From CAVURS01 sp963834425 (GTDB lineage Bacteria > Actinomycetota > Actinomycetes > Actinomycetales > CAVURS01): a stretch of DNA of 64,000 nucleotides. Numbering within the stretch: the stretch's first letter is position 1; every line of letters starts with the position of its first letter. Shown here one piece after another: positions 57,528 to 64,000 of the stretch. The DNA lies in NCBI GenBank assembly GCA_963834425.1, contig CAWIBR010000004.1, positions 78,170 through 142,169 of the forward strand, read 5' to 3'. The position numbers were made by a program, and so were the translations under genes. The notes beneath the pieces are model-generated. The model made no database searches and was not told where the DNA came from. It saw only the letters and a program-made list of their open reading frames with translations.

Positions 57528-57638
57528 ACAAGCGCGTCGTGCGCAACTACCGTCCGTCGGCGCTCCCACCACCTGGTGGGACGCGCCGATCGCGGCCGTC
57601 ACCGACGCCGGCTGAGCTGCGCCTTCCCTGACCGTTCG

Positions 57639-57685
57639 TTCTCGGTGCGTCTGCCGCGGATTACGACGCCCATATGCACCGAGAA
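57639..57685. promoter_or_regulatory. 10-bp inverted repeat before the AraC-type gene
   Basis: TTCTCGGTGC (57639-57648) and GCACCGAGAA (57676-57685) are perfect complements across 27 bases, 38 bp before the AraC GTG. Could be an operator read by the regulator or a terminator of the preceding gene. TACGCT (57711-57716) is a possible -10 for a leaderless araC transcript. Confidence 0.55.
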
Positions 57686-57722
57686 TGGATATTGCTTCAC
57701 GGGCACCTCATACGCTGGCGTC

Positions 57723-58184
57723 GTGACGCCCGACGAGCTCGACAAGCTCGCGCATCTACGGCGGGCCCGCGACCTGATGGATCGCGAGTACGCGCAGCCG
57801 CTCGACGTTGCCGCGCTCGCCCGGGCCGCGATACATGTCGACCGCGCACTTCTCGCGGCAGTTCCGCGCCGCATACGGCGAGACGCCGTACTCCTATCTG
57901 ATGACGCGGCGCATCGAGCGGGCCAAGGCGCTGCTGCGGCGCGGCGACCTTTCCGTGACCGACGTGTGCATGGAGGTCGGGTGCACGTCGCTCGGGCTCG
58001 TTCAGCGCTCGCTTCACCCAGCTCGTCGGCGAGACCCCGACCCAGTACCGGGCCCATGACCACGCCGCGCTTCGCGAGCGTGCCCGGCTGTGTCGTCAAG
58101 GATCTCACTCGACCGAGTCGCACTCGGCGGGCGAACGGTAAAGCGAGCAGGATTGGAGAAGCGCACGGAGCGCCCGCTCTTTAG
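57723..58184 (+). CDS. AraC-family transcriptional regulator, frameshifted
   Basis: About 152 residues. ELDKLAHLRRARDLMDREYA, then two HTHs: PLDVAALARAA-HMSTAHFSR with QFRAAYGETPYSYLMTRRIE, and LSVTDVCMEVGCTSLGSFSA, RFTQLVGETPTQYR; end VPGCVVKDLTRPSRTRR. It lacks a separate ligand domain. Breaks at about 57830, 58005 and 58075. A VOC protein follows after 10 bp; such AraC-VOC pairs are common in actinobacteria, and the VOC gene is probably its target. Confidence 0.8.
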   Translation: MTPDELDKLAHLRRARDLMDREYAQPLDVAALARAAIHVDRALLAAVPRRIRRDAVLLSDDAAHRAGQGAAAARRPFRDRRVHGGRVHVARARSALASPSSSARPRPSTGPMTTPRFASVPGCVVKDLTRPSRTRRANGKASRIGEAHGAPAL

Positions 58185-58194
58185 CGTGTTCGGT

Positions 58195-58602
58195 ATGAAC
58201 CTCACACTTTCCCGCTGCTTCGTACAAGTGAACGACCCCGACCCCGCGTTGGCCTTCTACCGCGACGGCCTCGGCCTCGAGCTGCGCAACGACGTCGCCC
58301 GCGAGGGCTTCCGCTGGATCACCGTGGGCGCCCCGGCACAGCCGGGCGTCGAGATCGTGCTCACGAACTACCAGTGCGGTAGTCCGGCCGACGCCGACGT
58401 GATCATCGGCCTCGTCGCCAAGGGCGCCTTCAACGGCGTGCATTTCCACACCGACGACCTCAACGCCACGTTCGACAAGCTCTGCGCCGCAGGCGCCGAG
58501 ATCGTGCAGGAGCCGGCCGACCAGCCCTGGGGCACGCGCGACTGCGCAGTGCGTGACCCATCGGGCAACCTCGTACGCATCGACCAGACGCCTGCCTCGT
58601 AG
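58195..58602 (+). CDS. VOC-family (glyoxalase/bleomycin-resistance fold) protein
   Basis: 135 residues, intact. Two beta-alpha-beta-beta-beta modules: CFVQVNDPDPALAFYRDGLG, LRNDVAREGFRWITVGAP and VHFHTDDLNATFDKLCAAGA, RDCAVRDPSGNLVRIDQT. Metal-site residues are plausible (H in HFHTDD, E/D in IDQT) but the reaction is unknown. ATG 58195 lies 10 bases after AraC; stop is two bases before the UvrA-like GTG. Confidence 0.88.
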   Translation: MNLTLSRCFVQVNDPDPALAFYRDGLGLELRNDVAREGFRWITVGAPAQPGVEIVLTNYQCGSPADADVIIGLVAKGAFNGVHFHTDDLNATFDKLCAAGAEIVQEPADQPWGTRDCAVRDPSGNLVRIDQTPAS

Positions 58603-58604
58603 TC

Positions 58605-61009
<2,405 letters not shown>

Positions 61010-61026
61010 AGTGCTGCCGGGCCGGC

Positions 61027-62445
61027 TCAGCCGTACGTGAGTCGCTCGATCGTGCCGTTGGCGTTGTTCACGAAGTAGAGATCGCCGTTCGGTCCGGTCT
61101 CGACATCGGTGATGCCGATCGCAGGAAGGTGCGTCACGAGCATCCGCTTGGCGAAGTTCGGAATGCCCGCCGAGGTAGGCGGAGCCGCCCACACGCACGT
61201 TCGTCCGTAGTCGACGAAGAACAGCGCACCGTGCATCGCGGCGGGGTAGCTGCTGCCGGTATAGAAGTCGAGACCGGCGATCACCGTGCCGAACGTCGGG
61301 TCCTCCGTGCAGCCGTCGCTCGCGATCACGTGGCCCGCGTCGGGGTAGTAGTAGTACGGCTTCACGGTGTTGTTCGCGGCGTACAACGAGTTGCAGAGGT
61401 TCGTGCCGAGCGCCTGCCAGTCGGGTTCCGGGCTCGGGCCCTCGTAGCACGGCCAGCCGAAGTCGCGTGCGGACGTCGCCGCGGTGTTGGGGATGCGGTC
61501 GATCTCCTCGTAGGTGTTCCAGCCCGCGTCACCGATCCACAGATCGTTCGTGCCGGGACGGAACGTGAAACGGAACGGGTTGCGCAACCCGTAGCCGACG
61601 ATCCGTCGCTTGTTCGGGTCGGCGCTTTTTGCGAACGGGTTGCCGGCCGCGCCCGCCCCCGTGTTCGGGTTGATGCGGAGCATCGCGCCGTCGAGCGACA
61701 CCGACGATGTGGTGGTGCGCGAACACTCTGCGCCCGCAGTGAACCGCCTTCGGTCGTCGGTAGTGAGAGCGGGGTTCCGGCTGCGGCGGGCGGGTCGCCG
61801 CAGGCGTTCGCGGGCGTCCGAGCTGGCCGTAGTCGGCCTGTGCGTACGTACCCGCCGTCACCGCTCGCGGCGTAGAGCATGCCGTCGGCGCCGAAGCGCA
61901 GCCCATCGATCGAGTGGTCGAACTGGTTGCAGAAGTCGTCGAGCAACACCTTGGTCGATGTCGCGACGTCACCCGTGGCCGTCAGTCGCACGATGCGCTA
62001 CCACGTGAGGCATCCGGCCGTGGCGTCCGGACACGTGTCGTGCCACTTCGGGACCGGGCCGCCGGGCGTACTCGAGTCGCGGAGAACGCGGCGTACACGT
62101 ACGGCCGGGTCGGGAACTGCGGGTCGAGCGCCAGCCCGAGCAGTCCGTGGTCGGTGTAGGCGTACACCTGCGTGCGGAGGTCGGCGAACACCTTCGGAGT
62201 GGTCGAGGTGACGCTGTCGTACACGTCGATGAGCCCACTCTGTTGCGCGAACAAACACGCGACCGTCGGGCGAAGAACGCCATCGCCGTCGGGTAGTTGA
62301 GACCGCTGAACGCCGTGGTGAAGGTGAAGCTCGCCGCCGAAGCCCTCGTACTGCCCAGTTGACCCACTCCGGCGAGGACGCCTACGACCAATGCGACCGC
62401 GACGCAGCCCGCTCGACGTCGCCGGCTCGCGGTTCGCCTCACCAT
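61027..62445 (-). CDS. Secreted PQQ-type glucose/sorbosone dehydrogenase family protein, frameshifted
   Basis: About 470 residues. Signal peptide with Arg-rich start (TASRRRRAGCVAVALVVGVL). Beta-propeller parts: FTFTTAFSGLNYPTAMAF, DHGLLGLALDPQFPTRPYVY, DDFCNQFDHSIDGLRFGADG, LYAASGDGGY, GLRNPFRFTFRPGTNDLWIG, DAGWNTYEEIDRI, AIGITDVETGPNGDLYFVNN. Known members oxidise sugars with PQQ; others of the family lack PQQ. ATG 62445. Breaks at about 62260, 62075, 61990, 61835, 61700. Convergent to the UvrA-like gene, 17 bp away. Confidence 0.82.
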
Positions 62446-62570
62446 TCCCGCCTCGTCTCCCCCTGCTGGTTGGGGCAAGCCTTGCAGCCAGTGCCCCTCG
62501 GCGCTACCGGTCGGACCCTGGGTCACGGAGTTCACATCCCGGCGGGCCTGCGCTGCAGCGGGCCCTTGCG

Positions 62571-62597
62571 TTCTAGACTACTAGAATGCTAGCATTC
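62571..62597. promoter_or_regulatory. Two overlapping palindromes before the RHH gene
   Basis: TTCTAG-ACTA-CTAGAA (62571-62586) and GAATGCTAGCATTC (62584-62597, perfect 14-bp palindrome) share GAA. TAGAAT (62582-62587) inside is a good -10. The RHH GTG is at 62602, so a repressor bound here would cover promoter and start. Confidence 0.75.
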
Positions 62598-62601
62598 ACG
62601 C

Positions 62602-62791
62602 GTGGCACGACGACGAGGTCAAGCAGTTCAACGTCTATCTGCCGGTCTCGCTGATCAAGCAGGTGAAGCACCACGCGATCGAGACGGGCTCGTCGCTGTC
62701 GGCGCTCGTCGCCGAGGCGTTGGACGCGTACCTCGACGACGCCCGAGCCAAGCGGCGGGCACGTCGCGCAACGGAAGGAGCGATGACATGA
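62602..62791 (+). CDS. Ribbon-helix-helix DNA-binding protein, one frameshift
   Basis: About 62 residues. After one base is removed at about 62611, GTG 62602 reads into DEVKQFNVYLPVSLIKQVKH, a ribbon followed by two helices (SSLSALVAEALDAYLDDARA) and a basic end (KRRARRATEGAMT). MetJ/Arc-fold proteins of this kind bind short palindromes as dimers, such as those just upstream, so self-repression is likely. Its TGA overlaps the ATG of the VOC gene (ATGA). Confidence 0.75.
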
Positions 62792-63135
62792 CGACCGACG
62801 GCATCGAAGCCGTGTTCCTGGAGACGCACAACTGGGGCAAGGCGGCGAGGTTCTTCCAGGCGCTCGGCTACGAGCTCGAGTTCGAGACCGACCACAACTC
62901 CGGCCAGCTCCGCAACGGCGACGGCCCGTACCGTGTTCATCGCCGAGGTGCCCGCCGATCAGCGCGCCCGAGGCACGCGTCGTGTTCCGGGTCGCCGACG
63001 CCGACGCGTTCCGCGACTCGACCCGACGTCGAGGTGGTCGACGCCGTTCGAGGACACGCACTGGGGCACGCAGCGAGATGGTCGTGCGCGATCCCGACGG
63101 CCGCCTGTGGAACCTGCAGGCGCCCAGCGCGATGA
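62788..63135 (+). CDS. VOC-family protein, frameshifted
   Basis: About 115 residues: MTTDGIEAVFLETHNWGKAA, RFFQALGYELEFETDHNSGQ, then VFIAEVP, VVFRVADADAFRDS, EMVVRDPDGRLWNLQAP, the usual VOC order. GGAAGGAG lies upstream. ATGA overlaps with RHH and methyltransferase genes make a three-gene operon under the RHH operator. Breaks at about 62930, 63025, 63075. Confidence 0.8.
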   Translation: MTTDGIEAVFLETHNWGKAARFFQALGYELEFETDHNSGQLRNGDGPYRVHRRGARRSARPRHASCSGSPTPTRSATRPDVEVVDAVRGHALGHAARWSCAIPTAACGTCRRPAR

Positions 63136-64000
63136 CGCTGAACCCGACAGCACCGCCGTGCCGCGTCGCGCTCTGTGGCGCGCGATGCACGTCGCTGGTC
63201 GATGCGCCGCCGCACGTGCTGGAGGACGAGATCGGCTTGCGGCTCGCCGCGCCCGACGACGACTGGCGCGACCGGCCCGACATGGACCCGCGATGGACGG
63301 GCCCGTTCCGCGCCGGCATGGTCGCACGCGGCTCGCTTCGTCGAAGACCTCGTCGTCGAGCGCGCGCGCGACGGCGTCGACCAGTACGTGCTCCTCGGCG
63401 CCGGGCTCGACACGTTCGCGCAGCGCCGGCCCGACCTCGCGTCGCGGCTGCGCGTCTTCGAGATCGACCAGCCCGGACCGCAGGCGTGGAAGCGCGAGCG
63501 GCTCGTCGCGCTCGGCTACGGCGTGCCCGATTGGCTGCGCTTCGTGCCCGTCGACTTCGAGGCGGGCGCGTCGTGGTGGGACGAGCTCGTCGACGCCGGC
63601 TTCGACCCGCGGCGGCCCGCGGTCGTCGCTTCGACCGGCGTCTCGATGTACCTCACCGAGGAGGCGACCGCGGCCACGCTGCGGCAGGTCGCGCAGCTCC
63701 CGCCGGGATCGACGCTCGCGATGACGTTCCTGCTGCCCGACCGAGCTCGTCGACGAGGCCGACCGGCCCGGGCTCGAGGCGCGCGGCGCAGGGCGCGCGC
63801 GCGATCGGGCACGCCGTTCATCAGCTTCTACGCGCCGGACGAGATGGTCGCGCTCGCGCGCGACGCCGGGTTCGCGCCGTGGAGCACGTCTCGGCGAGCG
63901 ACGCTCGCCGGCGCGCTACTTCGCGGGCCGCACCGACGGCCTGCGCCCGTCGACCGGCGAGGACTTCCTCGTCGCTAACTACATAGCTGCTGGCGGCGCG
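63132..64000 (+). CDS. Class I SAM-dependent methyltransferase (Ppm/Tcmp, LCMT-like), frameshifted and cut by the window end
   Basis: About 290 residues visible. DEIGLRLAAPDDDWRD, FVEDLVVERARDGVDQYVLL, motif I LLGAGLDTFAQRRPD, post-I VFEIDQPGPQAWKRERL, STGVSMYLTEEATAATLRQV, PGSTLAMTFLLPD, PFISFYAPDEMVALARDAGF. This is the leucine carboxyl methyltransferase-like family common in actinobacteria with unknown substrates. Breaks at about 63155, 63200, 63340, 63745 and 63890. The restored frame is still open at base 64000. Confidence 0.8.

Overview
The window is high-GC DNA (GC-rich third codon positions, many GTG starts, frequent 4-nt ATGA/GTGA gene overlaps) from an actinomycete-like organism. 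Evidence for this is a rex-hemA-hemC-cobA/hemD-hemB operon, a BldN-type sigma factor with an RsbN-type anti-sigma gene, the tiny ribosomal protein bS22, Scy/FilP-like coiled-coil genes, RadA-DisA and ClpC. A sporulating or filamentous actinomycete fits, but the family cannot be named from the sequence alone.

Layout, first part (1 to about 42.9 kb, mostly intact genes): 0-5.6 kb tetrapyrrole operon with a Rex operator in front; 5.6-11.7 kb thioredoxin-fold protein, HAD phosphatase, bldN/rsbN-like pair, acyltransferase, epimerase, bS22 and a small excisionase-type DNA-binding protein; 12-19 kb acuC, GNAT, proC-proline dehydrogenase, sugar isomerase-like, Ppx/GppA, Cys-rich protein and methyltransferase; 19-25 kb FAD oxidoreductase, radA-disA-mutY genome-integrity genes; 25-28 kb two coupled cytoskeletal coiled-coil genes and argA; 28.5-35.8 kb a MacAB-like export cluster with two HlyD-type adaptors, two DUF5666-like proteins and shared Gly-rich segments; 35.8-40 kb a TetR-controlled SDR / saccharopine-dehydrogenase-like / acyl-CoA-ligase operon; 40.2-42.8 kb clpC with a ClgR-like box.

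From about 42.5 kb the reading frames start to break. A membrane GAF-type signalling gene (42.99-44.2 kb) loses its C-terminus abruptly at about 44.2 kb. Beyond that almost every gene is split by single-base shifts although both halves still encode good protein. Genes recognisable there are a beta-propeller lipoprotein, an alpha/beta-hydrolase lipoprotein, a GH38 alpha-mannosidase, a divergent MFS/MarR pair, GNAT plus PatB-type aminotransferase, a cNMP-binding thioredoxin-reductase-like flavoprotein, an ECF sigma with a membrane partner, AraC plus VOC, a UvrA-like ABC protein, a PQQ-type sugar dehydrogenase, and a RHH/VOC/methyltransferase operon. The simplest reading is a poorly polished, possibly chimeric, contig end. 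Coordinates of split genes are the outer limits of the recognisable coding sequence.

No tRNA, rRNA, insertion sequence or CRISPR array was seen. The most interesting non-coding signals are several long intergenic hairpins, a tandem repeat that places stop codons in all six frames, and a set of likely operators (Rex, ClgR, TetR, MarR, RHH).
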